This document shows positions 7,845-16,280 of a stretch of DNA of 64,000 bases, piece after piece. The notes under the pieces are model-generated. The model saw only the letters and a program-made list of their open reading frames with translations, was not told the origin of the DNA and ran no database searches. Origin of the DNA: Alphaproteobacteria bacterium 41-28 (GTDB lineage Bacteria > Pseudomonadota > Alphaproteobacteria > UBA9655). The stretch's first letter is position 1, and each line of letters starts with the position of its first letter. Position numbers and translations under genes: made by a program. Location of the stretch: positions 64,747-128,746 of the forward strand of contig MKUL01000013.1 of assembly GCA_001897795.1 (NCBI GenBank). The letters run 5' to 3'.

Positions 7845-8618
7845 TTACTCCATTAACTCCGCAAGAGTGGCTTGTCCACGAATTCCGTGAAAATACTCGC
7901 GAATCCATGGGTGACTGTTATTCAATAAAGAATGTAATGTCCCTACAATTGCCTGTTTGTCAACTAAGACTGCAATGCGATCGCAAAGATGTTTGATGCT
8001 ATCCAAATCATGGGTGATCATAACAACAGTTAAGTTTAGGTTATCTCTTAAGGTCAAGATAAGGTCATCAAAAGCAGCAGCCGAAATAGGGTCAAGGCCA
8101 GCTGTGGGCTCATCAAGAAATAAGATCTCTGGATCCACAGCAAGAGCACGTGCCAGGGCAACTCTTTTCACCATACCACCCGAAAGTTCAGAAGGATACT
8201 TAAAGAAATCTCCTTCCTCAAGCCCCACCATTTTCAACTTGATAAAAGCCATTTCGAGGGCTAAATCCTTCGGCATATCTTCCATATCCCTCATGGGAAT
8301 TTGAATGTTTTCTCCAACAGTGAGAGAGCTGAAGAGGGCTCCTCCCTGGAACAAAACTCCCCAGTGAGATTGCAAGTGGTTCTTCATGATTCTCTCAAGG
8401 GTGCCTGCCCGTTTGCCTAGAACAGTAATGATACCATGTTTGATGGGCACGAGTCCTAAAATCGCTCCCATGAGGACGGATTTACCGGAACCAGAGCCCC
8501 CCACTATCCCAAAGATTTCACCTCGAGATATATCCAAATCTAAATGGTCATGAACAATTTGCTCTCCAAATTGAGTGACAAGACCGTGGATAGAAATGAT
8601 GGAATCCGGATTGTCCAT
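7845..8618 (-). CDS. mlaF: MlaF-type ABC transporter ATPase
   Basis: A 257-residue ABC ATPase: Walker A GGSGSGKS (about 39-46), signature LSGGMVKRVALARALA, Walker B ILFLDEPTAGLD, and the H-loop TVVMITHDL. The signature GGMxKRxxxARA is characteristic of the Mla/Ttg2A group. It powers MlaE for retrograde (or anterograde) phospholipid movement between membranes. Its start codon directly follows the stop codon of mlaE and its own stop directly precedes mlaD, so mlaE-mlaF-mlaD is one operon with likely coupled translation. Confidence 0.95.
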   Translation of the reverse strand: MDNPDSIISIHGLVTQFGEQIVHDHLDLDISRGEIFGIVGGSGSGKSVLMGAILGLVPIKHGIITVLGKRAGTLERIMKNHLQSHWGVLFQGGALFSSLTVGENIQIPMRDMEDMPKDLALEMAFIKLKMVGLEEGDFFKYPSELSGGMVKRVALARALAVDPEILFLDEPTAGLDPISAAAFDDLILTLRDNLNLTVVMITHDLDSIKHLCDRIAVLVDKQAIVGTLHSLLNNSHPWIREYFHGIRGQATLAELME

Positions 8619-9755
8619 TTAAATTCCTATTCTTGAAAAGAAGACGGACAAAAGAGCATCAGCTAAGGTAACCAAAAATATCCCCTCAACAACGGAACGG
8701 GTCGTACATATGCCAACGCTTTCGGCCGTTCCTTCCACACGCAATCCTTCAAAACAGCTAACGACGCCGATAATGGCTCCAAAAAAAGGAGCTTTCAATA
8801 TCCCAACCCAAAAGCTACCCATTGTAACCGCCTCCCCAATTCGATGAATATAAAGCTCAGTAGAGACATTTAAAGATAAAACGACCATAATCCCGCCCCC
8901 AATCAGTCCCGCGATGTCAGAAATAAAAGCTAATAGGGGCATAACAAAGATGAGAGCTAGGATACGGGGAATAATAAGAACCTCCATTGGATTGAGTCCT
9001 AAGGTGTTGAGCGCATCAATTTCTTGATTGATTTTCATAATTCCAATTTGGGCCGTGATAGAGCTTCCCGTACGTCCAGCTATCAGAATGGCCGTAATAA
9101 GAATTCCAACCTCCCTCAGAACAGAAATACTAACGAGATTAATTGTGTAAATCTCAGCCCCAAAACGCCGTAACTGTTCCTCTCCTTGGTAGGCAAGGAC
9201 CAGTCCGAGGGCAATGGACATGACTGAAATAATAGGGACGGCATTTACACCAAACCGTTCGATGTGGGCCAGGATAGAAGTAAAACGGAAGTGTTTAGGG
9301 TGAAAAAGAATAAAAAATAGCGTGACTGTGACCTCACCTAAAAAAGTGATAAGGTCTCTGGTCAATTGCGCAACAATTATACTTGCTTTGCCTAACTCAA
9401 CGAGCTTTTGTTCTATAATTGAAGGTGGTTTATGAATCTTTTCTGGGGAAGGTTGATACGTAGCAAGTCGCGAAGAAAGTGCCAGAAAAGCCTCACTCTC
9501 ATTTTGAAGCTCAACATGATGGCCTTTTTGTTTGAGGGATTGAAAGGTCTTATACAAAAGCCAAATGCCTGTCGTATCAAATTTTTGAAGATCAGTGAGG
9601 TCAAAAACAAGATTGTTCGGAAGGACTTTTTGGAGAAGGGTTGCACAAAGAAATTCCGTCTCTCTCGCAGTTCTTGCCACCCAAAAACCTTGAGGTTTAA
9701 AGATAACCATTTCTTTTTGAGAGAATATCGCTATTCTAGGCGTGTGAAGTTGCAT
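8619..9755 (-). CDS. mlaE: MlaE-type permease with N-terminal STAS domain
   Basis: 378 residues. Residues about 1-110 form a STAS-like domain (KFDTTGIWLLYKTFQSLKQKGHHVEL). The MlaE permease follows, with several hydrophobic helices and the motif YQGEEQLRRFGAEIYTINLVSISVLREVGILITAILIAGRTGSSITAQIG. In gammaproteobacteria the STAS partner is a separate protein, MlaB; fusion to MlaE is usual in alphaproteobacteria. It is the first gene of the mlaEFD operon. The substrate-side partners MlaA and MlaC are encoded on the opposite strand about 1-2 kb away. Confidence 0.93.
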   Translation of the reverse strand: MQLHTPRIAIFSQKEMVIFKPQGFWVARTARETEFLCATLLQKVLPNNLVFDLTDLQKFDTTGIWLLYKTFQSLKQKGHHVELQNESEAFLALSSRLATYQPSPEKIHKPPSIIEQKLVELGKASIIVAQLTRDLITFLGEVTVTLFFILFHPKHFRFTSILAHIERFGVNAVPIISVMSIALGLVLAYQGEEQLRRFGAEIYTINLVSISVLREVGILITAILIAGRTGSSITAQIGIMKINQEIDALNTLGLNPMEVLIIPRILALIFVMPLLAFISDIAGLIGGGIMVVLSLNVSTELYIHRIGEAVTMGSFWVGILKAPFFGAIIGVVSCFEGLRVEGTAESVGICTTRSVVEGIFLVTLADALLSVFFSRIGI

Positions 9756-9833
9756 TGTATTCCATGATGAAAGGTGTTTCCTCTTGCGTTCTAATTCGAT
9801 ATGTTAAAGTAAATTAAGAGAGATTACAAAGGA

Positions 9834-10391
9834 ATGAAAGCAAAACCGAAACGATATTCGGCAAGTCTTGTTTTACCAAAAACTTTAGTTCTTGTTGGTA
9901 TGATGGGAGCTGGGAAAAGTAGTATCGGCTGGCGCCTTGCTCGGAAAATGGGGGTCCCATTTTATGATACGGATCAAGAAGTAGAGCGTGCAGCGGGATG
10001 TTCTGTGGCCGATATCTTCGAAACGTGGGGTGAAAAGGCCTTTAGAGATGCGGAACGGCGTGTCATTAAACGCTTATTGAGTGGTCAAACTCAGGTTATT
10101 TCTACCGGGGACGGTGCATTTGTGGATGAGGAAAGCCGAGCGCTGATAAAAGAAAACGCTATCTCTATATGGTTAAGAGCGGATCCTGAGGTCTTGTACG
10201 AACGCGTTATCCGAAGGGATACACGTCCTCTCCTTTTTGATGGAGATGCCAAACAGATCCTCGAAGAAATGGTCGAGCGTCGCTATCCAATATATGCAAA
10301 AGCAGATCTTACAGTGGAAAGTAATGATGATGCCCATGAAGCAACCGTAGAACGGGTGATGGAGGCGCTTAAAAAGCTCATTTATGATTAG
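9834..10391 (+). CDS. aroK: Shikimate kinase
   Basis: 185 residues; Walker A GMMGAGKSS (about 23-31), shikimate-binding DTDQEVE, and the lid and adenine region RPLL. It phosphorylates shikimate with ATP in chorismate synthesis. The usual GGG motif reads STGDGAF here, so the middle Gly is Asp. This position contacts shikimate in known structures, so activity could be altered. aroB, which normally follows aroK in alphaproteobacteria, is not next to it. The gene is divergent from mlaE with 78 bases between them. Confidence 0.93.
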   Translation: MKAKPKRYSASLVLPKTLVLVGMMGAGKSSIGWRLARKMGVPFYDTDQEVERAAGCSVADIFETWGEKAFRDAERRVIKRLLSGQTQVISTGDGAFVDEESRALIKENAISIWLRADPEVLYERVIRRDTRPLLFDGDAKQILEEMVERRYPIYAKADLTVESNDDAHEATVERVMEALKKLIYD

Positions 10392-10452
10392 AATTGAACA
10401 CGGTAAACGCATCTAAAATCAATGAAAACTAAAAGAATTTGCCCGAGTTGTA

Positions 10453-10525
10453 GTGTCATCCTTGGCAAGAAATTGCTAATGTTTTCCTTTGGAAAACATT
10501 AGCAATTTCTTGCCAAGGATGACAC
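10453..10525. repeat. Perfect 73-bp palindromic element, family A copy 1
   Basis: Two perfect 35-bp arms with a TTT loop, beginning GTGTCATCCTTGGCAAGAAA and ending in its complement. Copies lie at 20938-21010 and 52756-52826. It lies between aroK and mlaA. Confidence 0.9.
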
Positions 10526-10635
10526 CTTGCGAGGATTAATTTAGATGCGTTTACCGTGAGAACTGAATGAGAATCTTTACAGTTTACAATAAGAAGCATA
10601 CACTCCTCTTACGTAAACAACGATATGAAAGTCCC

Positions 10636-11511
10636 ATGAAGATTTTTTTTACTGTTCTTTCTCTCTTTAGTTTGATGTTCTCACCCTCATATGCTGAAGA
10701 AGCAGGTGGGAGTTGTGAGGATTCCGGCGAAATACTTTATGCAGAGTCCCAGGAACCACGAGGGATTTTTCAATTTTCCTCCTCCGTCGAAAAGCAAGAG
10801 GTCTGCCAACCTTGCTCATCTCTTGAAGCGAATGATCCGTTTGAACCTGTTAACCGTGCTATTTTTGGATTAAATAATGACCTTGATACCATTCTTTTCG
10901 ATCCTCTTAAGATAATCTATACAACAATTTTTCCTAAAGATATTCGTGATCGCATAGGATTTGTTTTGCGGAATCTGACCGAACCTGTTGTTTTTGCAAA
11001 TAATATTCTACAGGGAGAAGCGCAGGATGCTGAGGATACACTCAGGCGCTTTTTGATCAATTCTACCGTAGGCCTTGCAGGTATCTTTGATGTCTCTGGG
11101 AGTTTGGACATTCCTTATAAGAAGGAAGACTTTGGTTTAACCCTCGCTAGCTGGGGTTTTGATACGGGTCCTTATATTGTCATTCCCATCCTTGGACCTT
11201 CTAATGTGCGCGATGCCTGTGGGCGAATCACGGATTTTGTTGGTGATCCCATTAACTGGGTGGCTTATTTTGGGGATAGCGTTTTTTATAGTAATTCTCG
11301 AACAAGTGCTCAAATCATAGATGCCAAATCAGATGATGATATTATTTCGGATCTAAAGAAAAGCATCGATCCTTATGCTACTTTTCGCGCATGGTATACG
11401 GAAAGACGTAATTTTCTCGCTAATGGATATAGGCAGACTCTTGAGTCTCCTTGTCCAGATGATGGCGATGACGATGTCGTTGAAAATGCTGCCGCTACCC
11501 CAGCTGCTTGA
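10636..11511 (+). CDS. mlaA: MlaA (VacJ) outer-membrane phospholipid-removal protein
   Basis: The 291-residue product has signal peptide MKIFFTVLSLFSLMFSPSYA. The MlaA core contains NDPFEPVNRAIFGLNNDLD, a central RFLINSTVGLAGIFDVSG and GPYIVIPILGPSNVRDACGR. MlaA removes phospholipid from the outer leaflet and passes it to MlaC. No lipobox cysteine follows the signal, unlike E. coli MlaA. The ATG at 10636 is preferred over an upstream ATG at 10567 because it starts the signal peptide. It is followed 31 bases later by mlaC. The acidic tail (DDGDDDVVENAAATPAA) is an extension. Confidence 0.93.
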   Translation: MKIFFTVLSLFSLMFSPSYAEEAGGSCEDSGEILYAESQEPRGIFQFSSSVEKQEVCQPCSSLEANDPFEPVNRAIFGLNNDLDTILFDPLKIIYTTIFPKDIRDRIGFVLRNLTEPVVFANNILQGEAQDAEDTLRRFLINSTVGLAGIFDVSGSLDIPYKKEDFGLTLASWGFDTGPYIVIPILGPSNVRDACGRITDFVGDPINWVAYFGDSVFYSNSRTSAQIIDAKSDDDIISDLKKSIDPYATFRAWYTERRNFLANGYRQTLESPCPDDGDDDVVENAAATPAA

Positions 11512-11542
11512 TGATGAATAAGGTATAGGAAAGGCCATATTT

Positions 11543-12142
11543 ATGAAAAAATTTATGATACTGTTCATGTCTCTTTTTATCTGGACCCAAGGAGTTAATG
11601 CTGAGTTCGGTTGCGCCGAAGCAGAAACATTCATGAGCGACATTGGAAAAAAAGTTATTGATCTGTTAACGGACAAGTCAATTTCAGATCATGAACGTGC
11701 GGATCAGTTTCGGGACATTTTAGAAACAAAATTTAATGTCAAAGCCATTGGTAAGTTTGTATTGGGGCGGTATTGGAAACAAGCTAGTCCGGAGGAGAGG
11801 GAAAGGTTTTTAAACCTTTTCAAAGAAACAACTGTTGCCAGTTATGCAACGCGCTTTAAAGAGTATACGTCTGAAAGGTTTGAAATTCTTGGTTCTCGCC
11901 CAGAACCTGATGGGGGGATTACAGTATTCACTCAAATCATAAGGCCGAACGCCTCACCCATCACCATTGATTGGAAAATTTTTGAAAAAAACAACGAGAT
12001 TCGCATTTATGATGTGATATTAGCAGGCATTAGTATGGGCATTACTCAACGTTCAGAATATGCCTCTGTCATTCAAAAAGGGGGTGGAGGAATTGAGACT
12101 ATTAACTTCGCTCTTGAGAAAAAGCTTGCTCCGAAAAAATAG
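11543..12142 (+). CDS. mlaC: MlaC-type periplasmic phospholipid-binding protein
   Basis: 199 residues with signal peptide ending VNA and the family core FNVKAIGKFVLGRYWKQASPEERERFLNLFKE. The later GVxMxxxxRSEYASVIxxxGG pattern is also present. MlaC ferries phospholipid through the periplasm between MlaA and the MlaEFD complex, whose genes lie on the other strand about 2 kb upstream. It forms a likely operon with mlaA upstream and the Xer recombinase gene downstream (gap 21 bases with AGGAG before the next ATG). Confidence 0.92.
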   Translation: MKKFMILFMSLFIWTQGVNAEFGCAEAETFMSDIGKKVIDLLTDKSISDHERADQFRDILETKFNVKAIGKFVLGRYWKQASPEERERFLNLFKETTVASYATRFKEYTSERFEILGSRPEPDGGITVFTQIIRPNASPITIDWKIFEKNNEIRIYDVILAGISMGITQRSEYASVIQKGGGGIETINFALEKKLAPKK

Positions 12143-12163
12143 TTCCTTCTTTTAGGAGATTAA

Positions 12164-13072
12164 ATGCCAACCCTCGATCGTTTTTTAGAGATGATGGCTG
12201 CAGAAAAAGGAACCGCGAGATCTACCTTAAGTGCCTATGAAACAGACTTAAGAGATTTTTTTGGATTTCTTAAGAATAAAGAGCCTCAATCTGTGGCCTC
12301 TAAGGATATTCAAGATTACATTATAACGCAAAAACATCTCGCGGCTGCATCGGTAGCCCGAAGACTTTCCTGCCTGCGGCAATTTTACAAATTTTTGATG
12401 AGTGAGGGTGATGTTAAGGAAGATCCCACATCTTTGATAGAGGCACCACGTTACCGACGCAAGTTGCCGTCCATTTTGAGTGAAAAGGATGTGGATCGCC
12501 TTTTAGAAGGTACAAAAGCTTGGGGAGGAAGTGAAGGAACCCGACTTTCTGCCCTCTTGGAAATTCTCTATGCAAGTGGATTCCGGGTTAGTGAGCTGGT
12601 TTCTCTTCCTTTTGTGACTGCCATAGAAATTCTAAAAAGTGATAAACCCTTTCTCATCATTCGCGGGAAGGGAAATAAAGATCGGATGGTTCCCTTAACG
12701 CCTGCTGCTCTTGATGCCTTAAAAGAGTATTTAAAAGTAAGATCCGGGTTTTTGGCAAAAGGAAAAGAGTCTCCCTGGTTATTCCCTTCTTCAGGTCAAC
12801 AAGGACATTTAACACGTCAACGATTTGGGCAACTTTTAAAAGAACTTGCCCTCAAAGTTGGCCTTAATCCAACCCATCTTTCTCCCCACACGGTGAGACA
12901 TGCTTTTGCAACCCATCTTTTGCGTCATGGGGCGGATCTTATCGTCGTTCAAAAGCTCTTAGGACATAGCGATATATCGACGACCCAAATCTATACACAC
13001 GTTGCCCAAGACGAGCTAACCGAACTCGTTGAAGCCTTTCATCCCCTTGCTAAAGGAGAGGCGGCAGGTTAG
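12164..13072 (+). CDS. xerD: Tyrosine recombinase, XerC/XerD type
   Basis: 302 residues, typical Xer length. The N-terminal SAM-like core-binding domain (DRFLEMMAAEKGTARSTLSAYETDL) is followed by the catalytic domain. The catalytic pattern is Arg in ASGFRVSELVSL, Lys in RGKGNKDRMVPL, HTVRHAFATHLL (His, Arg), His in LLGHSDISTTQIYTHV and the nucleophile Tyr in the same motif. Xer proteins resolve chromosome dimers at dif with FtsK. Position beside accA in related genomes favours XerD (inference). Here the two are separated by a 6.7-kb accessory block. Confidence 0.92.
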   Translation: MPTLDRFLEMMAAEKGTARSTLSAYETDLRDFFGFLKNKEPQSVASKDIQDYIITQKHLAAASVARRLSCLRQFYKFLMSEGDVKEDPTSLIEAPRYRRKLPSILSEKDVDRLLEGTKAWGGSEGTRLSALLEILYASGFRVSELVSLPFVTAIEILKSDKPFLIIRGKGNKDRMVPLTPAALDALKEYLKVRSGFLAKGKESPWLFPSSGQQGHLTRQRFGQLLKELALKVGLNPTHLSPHTVRHAFATHLLRHGADLIVVQKLLGHSDISTTQIYTHVAQDELTELVEAFHPLAKGEAAG

Positions 13073-13100
13073 CTTAAATCTAATTCAAAAGGAGAGAACG

Positions 13101-13820
13101 ATGAAAAAGTTTTTAATTTTACTTATCTGCAGTATGGGTATTCCTCACGTGGCTCCAGCTCAAGATTTCGCTGGGGTTGCGAATATGAAAAAAGAAAAGC
13201 TCAATGATGCCACTTTTAACGGCCCAACGAATCTTAACGAAGTGGAAGCAAAATCCCTCGTCGTTCAGGGTCCGCTCGAATTTAACAAGCTTAAAGTCGA
13301 GGGTGATACAAAAATTACAGGTCCCATATCAGGGAGTAAAAAGGGCGAATTTGGGAGTCTTAAAGTCACAGGGCCTTTCGATGCTACGGATATAACCTGT
13401 ACGAAATTTAAGGTCAAAGGTCCTGTTGAAGTGACGAACCTTACGGTCAGCGAGAGCGCAGATATTACGGGACCCCTTGAAGTTAAAAAAGGTGAGTTAC
13501 AGGACTTGAAGGTGAAGGGCTCTGTTGAAGTCGTTAATCTCACGGTGAAGGGAAAGACCGACATTACAGGCTCCCTTGATGCCAAAAAAAGCCAGTTTCA
13601 AAACTTGATAATCAAGGCTGATGAAATTTCCTTAGATGACGTTCAGGTTAACGATATTATTGTCAAAGGGAGCAAAGCTAATGAACAAGTTCTTCAGTTG
13701 AAGGGAAAAACTGTCGTAAATGGGAACATCACTTTTGACTCTGGAAAAGGAATTGTAGAACAGGGGGAAGCAGTAAAGATTCTAGGGGAAGTCAAAGGCG
13801 GAACGGTGAATAAGAAATAA
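13101..13820 (+). CDS. Secreted repetitive beta-solenoid-like protein
   Basis: 239 residues with signal peptide MKKFLILLICSMGIPHVAPA. After it come repeated units of about 20-40 residues, for example DITGPLEVKKGELQDLKVKG and DITGSLDAKKSQFQNLIIKA, with regularly spaced V/L, G and K. Such spacing is typical of beta-helical stacks (pectate-lyase or bactofilin-like folds). No enzyme motif or cysteine pair is seen. The start at 13101 is set by GGAGAG, and the longer frame would overlap xerD. It probably lies outside the cytoplasm. Function unknown. Confidence 0.75.
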   Translation: MKKFLILLICSMGIPHVAPAQDFAGVANMKKEKLNDATFNGPTNLNEVEAKSLVVQGPLEFNKLKVEGDTKITGPISGSKKGEFGSLKVTGPFDATDITCTKFKVKGPVEVTNLTVSESADITGPLEVKKGELQDLKVKGSVEVVNLTVKGKTDITGSLDAKKSQFQNLIIKADEISLDDVQVNDIIVKGSKANEQVLQLKGKTVVNGNITFDSGKGIVEQGEAVKILGEVKGGTVNKK

Positions 13821-13850
13821 ATATACTCTTCATGAATAAAATTTAGGTTT

Positions 13851-13948
13851 TCTGGATTGCTTCGGAGCAGAGCTCCTCGCAAAGACGAGCGGGGGACGTT
13901 TCCCATCTTCGTCTTCGCGAGCCCCCAAAGGGGGCGTGGCGATCCAGA
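13851..13948. repeat. Palindromic repeat, family C copy 1
   Basis: TCTGGATT at the left pairs with GATCCAGA at the right. Inside are GGAGCAGAGCTCC, GACGAG and CTTCGCGAGCCCCC hairpins. The related copy lies at 28643-28776. No gene is in 13821-13985. Confidence 0.7.
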
Positions 13949-13985
13949 AATAAGATATTTTTAAGTTTGGAAAGTATATAGAAAG

Positions 13986-14804
13986 ATGAGACGAATGAAA
14001 TATGTGTTGGCAGGAATCAGCATCCTGCTTTTAGCTTCAAGACCCATTGAAGCAGAATCGAAGCTCCCCCTCCCTCAGGGTTTTGATTATAAAGGAAAGC
14101 CAATCCAACCCGATTGCATTCAGAAGTTTGTAGGAGGCGAGGTTCGCCTTGAGCCTGTTTTCCTTGAAACAGATTCTTGTCAAAAAACTGAAAAAAAGTT
14201 TAATTCTGATAAACTTAAAGAAGGGTTTCTTGGTTATTCTTTTCCAGATGGTTCTTATATTTATTATAAGTACTTAGGCCCGATGCATCTCCCCGGTCAT
14301 GAACCGCCCGTCTTTCATTTGATTTATACCGAATGGTCTGGAGGGGGAACAGGACACTTTAATGCGATTGATGCTTTTAAAAAAAATCCAGACTCGATAG
14401 TCCTTATGACGGAAATAGACGCAGGCGATCGGTGTAACGGAGGCCTTTCTGATGTAGCCTTCACAAATGGAGTCTTGACCTATAAGAAGAACGTAACGCC
14501 TTGGGCGTTGTATTCGATCACACAAGGGAAATCTGATACGAATATTGATTTTTCTGATTGTGCTGTCTGTTGTGTTGGAACAGTAAGTTACAAGGGTTCA
14601 GATATCGTAAAGTTCGAGTATGATGAAGATGCGATAAGTACTTTAGAAGATAACGCTAATAGTCCTGCTCAAAAATGTTTCAACAAAATGATTAAAGAGA
14701 CCTTTGTTTCTGGAAAAACCTCTCTTACGATGGATGAATTAAAGAGCTTTGGCCAGAAAGTGAAAGAGCAATGCCTTACGGAAAAAGACCTCTCACGGTT
14801 TTAA
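13986..14804 (+). CDS. Secreted Cys-containing protein of unknown function
   Basis: 272 residues with a signal peptide (MKYVLAGISILLLASRPIEA, starting either at 13986 or at an in-frame ATG at 13998). The mature part has about eight cysteines, including DCAVCCVG, and a central LIYTEWSGGGTGHFNAIDAF. The C-terminal quarter (NKMIKETFVSGKTSLTMDELKSFGQKV) is helical. I do not recognise the family. Its position between xerD and accA, in an accessory block of secreted proteins, suggests an envelope or host-interaction role, but nothing in the sequence shows it. Confidence 0.7.
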   Translation: MRRMKYVLAGISILLLASRPIEAESKLPLPQGFDYKGKPIQPDCIQKFVGGEVRLEPVFLETDSCQKTEKKFNSDKLKEGFLGYSFPDGSYIYYKYLGPMHLPGHEPPVFHLIYTEWSGGGTGHFNAIDAFKKNPDSIVLMTEIDAGDRCNGGLSDVAFTNGVLTYKKNVTPWALYSITQGKSDTNIDFSDCAVCCVGTVSYKGSDIVKFEYDEDAISTLEDNANSPAQKCFNKMIKETFVSGKTSLTMDELKSFGQKVKEQCLTEKDLSRF

Positions 14805-14937
14805 GATAAGGTTATTTTTTGTAATAGATGATGTGAAAGTGGCCCCAATGGAATAGGGAACCCATCCCCAATGGAAAAGCCCATTGGGGATAATGTAAGA
14901 TTCAAATTTCTTTACATTAGTTTTTCATTTAAATTCA

Positions 14938-16062
14938 TCATGCTTTTTCCTTTTCCTTTTTTTCCTCATGGTTTTCTACTTCTGAAACTTTCTTATTCGC
15001 TTCCATAATATTAACGATTTTATCGTATATGGGCCGCAAAAACTTCAGTATTGGTTCTCCATACTTAATGGTTCTTAAAGGATCAGCCTTAAAGGCAGCT
15101 GTCATTGTCGAACCAATTAGACTGACAGAATCGCCTGCAACCTTGCCATAATTTCCCTTAAATGCGTCTTCATCCTTCTGAATATACTCTTCTGCTAATA
15201 TTCCAAGGACTTGAATGAGGTGAGCTCCTTTCTCATGATTATTTATTTTTTGTTTAGTCAAAGATATTTTTTGGCTAGCGTCATGGACTTCTTCTTTTAG
15301 TTTTTTAGATTCTTTATCTATGGAATCTAACTTATTTTCAATTTTAATTTTTTTCTTCTCTGCTGCTCTAAGCCTTTCATGACCTTTTTTTTGTGCTGTT
15401 TCATTCTCAATTTCTAAAAGTTCTTTTGCGTCTCCTATATCTTTATCTATTTCTTCTAATTGCTCATTTAAATGTTCCTTCATCTCATTGTAATAGTATT
15501 TTGTGTGATAGCTTAATTCACTTTCTTTCTTTATTTTGTCTTGCTCCTCATCTGCCATTTTTGAAAAGTAACTGGAAGATTGCAGATCTATAAAAAAAGA
15601 TAGTAACTCTGCAGTACCTCTAAACACACCGCCTATCTGTTTTGTGTCTCTTGTTTGATAAACATCCCAGGCTCCCAAACCTATTTTTCCTGCTGCAGCA
15701 ATTACTTGTGGTACAAATTTATACTTTTCTAAATTGTCTGCTTGCTGTTGGCAGTCAAATTCTCTTAAGCCTAGAGAACCTATACAGAAAATGAGTTGTC
15801 CATAGCTAACCACTTCTATCCCTCCCCCAATAAACTTTCTCATATTAATGGGTGCTTTTGCGTTAACAGTTAAATTAACATCACTCACTGGCCTTGAAGG
15901 CCGGACTGGCGACATTAGAGGTTTATCATCCCCTTCCTCCATCGCATACAGAGGTTGACTCAGGAATAAACAACTTGAAACCAATAATAAGCTTGTTAAC
16001 TTTAATCCACGTTTGCGAGAGGTCTTTAATCCATTTTTTATGTTTGCATTATATTTTTCCAT
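14938..16062 (-). CDS. Secreted coiled-coil protein with AMEE after the signal peptide
   Basis: 374 residues starting MEKYNANIKNGLKTSRKRGL. A signal peptide with an unusually long basic N-region runs to QPLYA, followed immediately by MEEGDD. A middle hydrophobic region (about 55-160) contains KIGLGAWDVYQTRDTKQIGGVFRG. It leads into a long charged coiled coil (about 170-300, rich in E, K and L heptads). The protein ends in ENHEEKKEKEKA. The ATG at 16062 has GGAG just upstream; the longer frame to 16260 would enter the divergent promoter region. No enzyme motif is seen. It is transcribed away from the large LuxR/NB-ARC/TPR gene, which might regulate it (inference). Confidence 0.75.
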   Translation of the reverse strand: MEKYNANIKNGLKTSRKRGLKLTSLLLVSSCLFLSQPLYAMEEGDDKPLMSPVRPSRPVSDVNLTVNAKAPINMRKFIGGGIEVVSYGQLIFCIGSLGLREFDCQQQADNLEKYKFVPQVIAAAGKIGLGAWDVYQTRDTKQIGGVFRGTAELLSFFIDLQSSSYFSKMADEEQDKIKKESELSYHTKYYYNEMKEHLNEQLEEIDKDIGDAKELLEIENETAQKKGHERLRAAEKKKIKIENKLDSIDKESKKLKEEVHDASQKISLTKQKINNHEKGAHLIQVLGILAEEYIQKDEDAFKGNYGKVAGDSVSLIGSTMTAAFKADPLRTIKYGEPILKFLRPIYDKIVNIMEANKKVSEVENHEEKKEKEKA

Positions 16063-16193
16063 TTTTGGTCTCCATTTTGTTAAATTTTTACAAGAGAGGT
16101 ATTTCTCTTGGAACGCTTCGTTGCCCTTTAATTGCACACCAGCGCACCTTGGAGTTTTGTGGAGAATTTGAAGTTTACCCATCGGCAAAGTTG

Positions 16194-16214
16194 ACCTAAG
16201 ACTTAGACTTAGGT
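16194..16214. promoter_or_regulatory. Candidate operator in the divergent promoter region
   Basis: ACCTAAG, 7 spacer bases, CTTAGGT: perfect 7-bp arms in a 21-bp palindrome, with a further CTTAGA in the spacer. It lies between the coiled-coil gene (minus) and the LuxR-HTH gene (plus). LuxR-type HTH dimers usually bind dyads of about 20 bp, so autoregulation is plausible. The assignment is inferred from position only. Confidence 0.45.
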
Positions 16215-16280
16215 AAAAATTCTTAGCCGCATAAACCCTTATGTAGGAAAACGAAGGCATTGGGGAAAAAAGAAAATTTT

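Noticed and set aside
16120..16190. A 16-base stretch (GCACACCAGCGCACCT) shared with recO near 31249, suggesting another recO remnant
   Set aside because: The match does not extend on either side and does not encode a matching peptide in frame. A 16-mer match is about what chance allows in 64 kb.
16063..16260. Extended N-terminus of the coiled-coil protein back to 16260
   Set aside because: The signal peptide starts at 16062 with a good ribosome-binding site, and the extension would cover the divergent promoter and dyad.
16260..16280. TTG start for the LuxR/NB-ARC/TPR gene
   Set aside because: It is possible but has no well-spaced Shine-Dalgarno; ATG 16281 is preferred. The difference is seven residues only.
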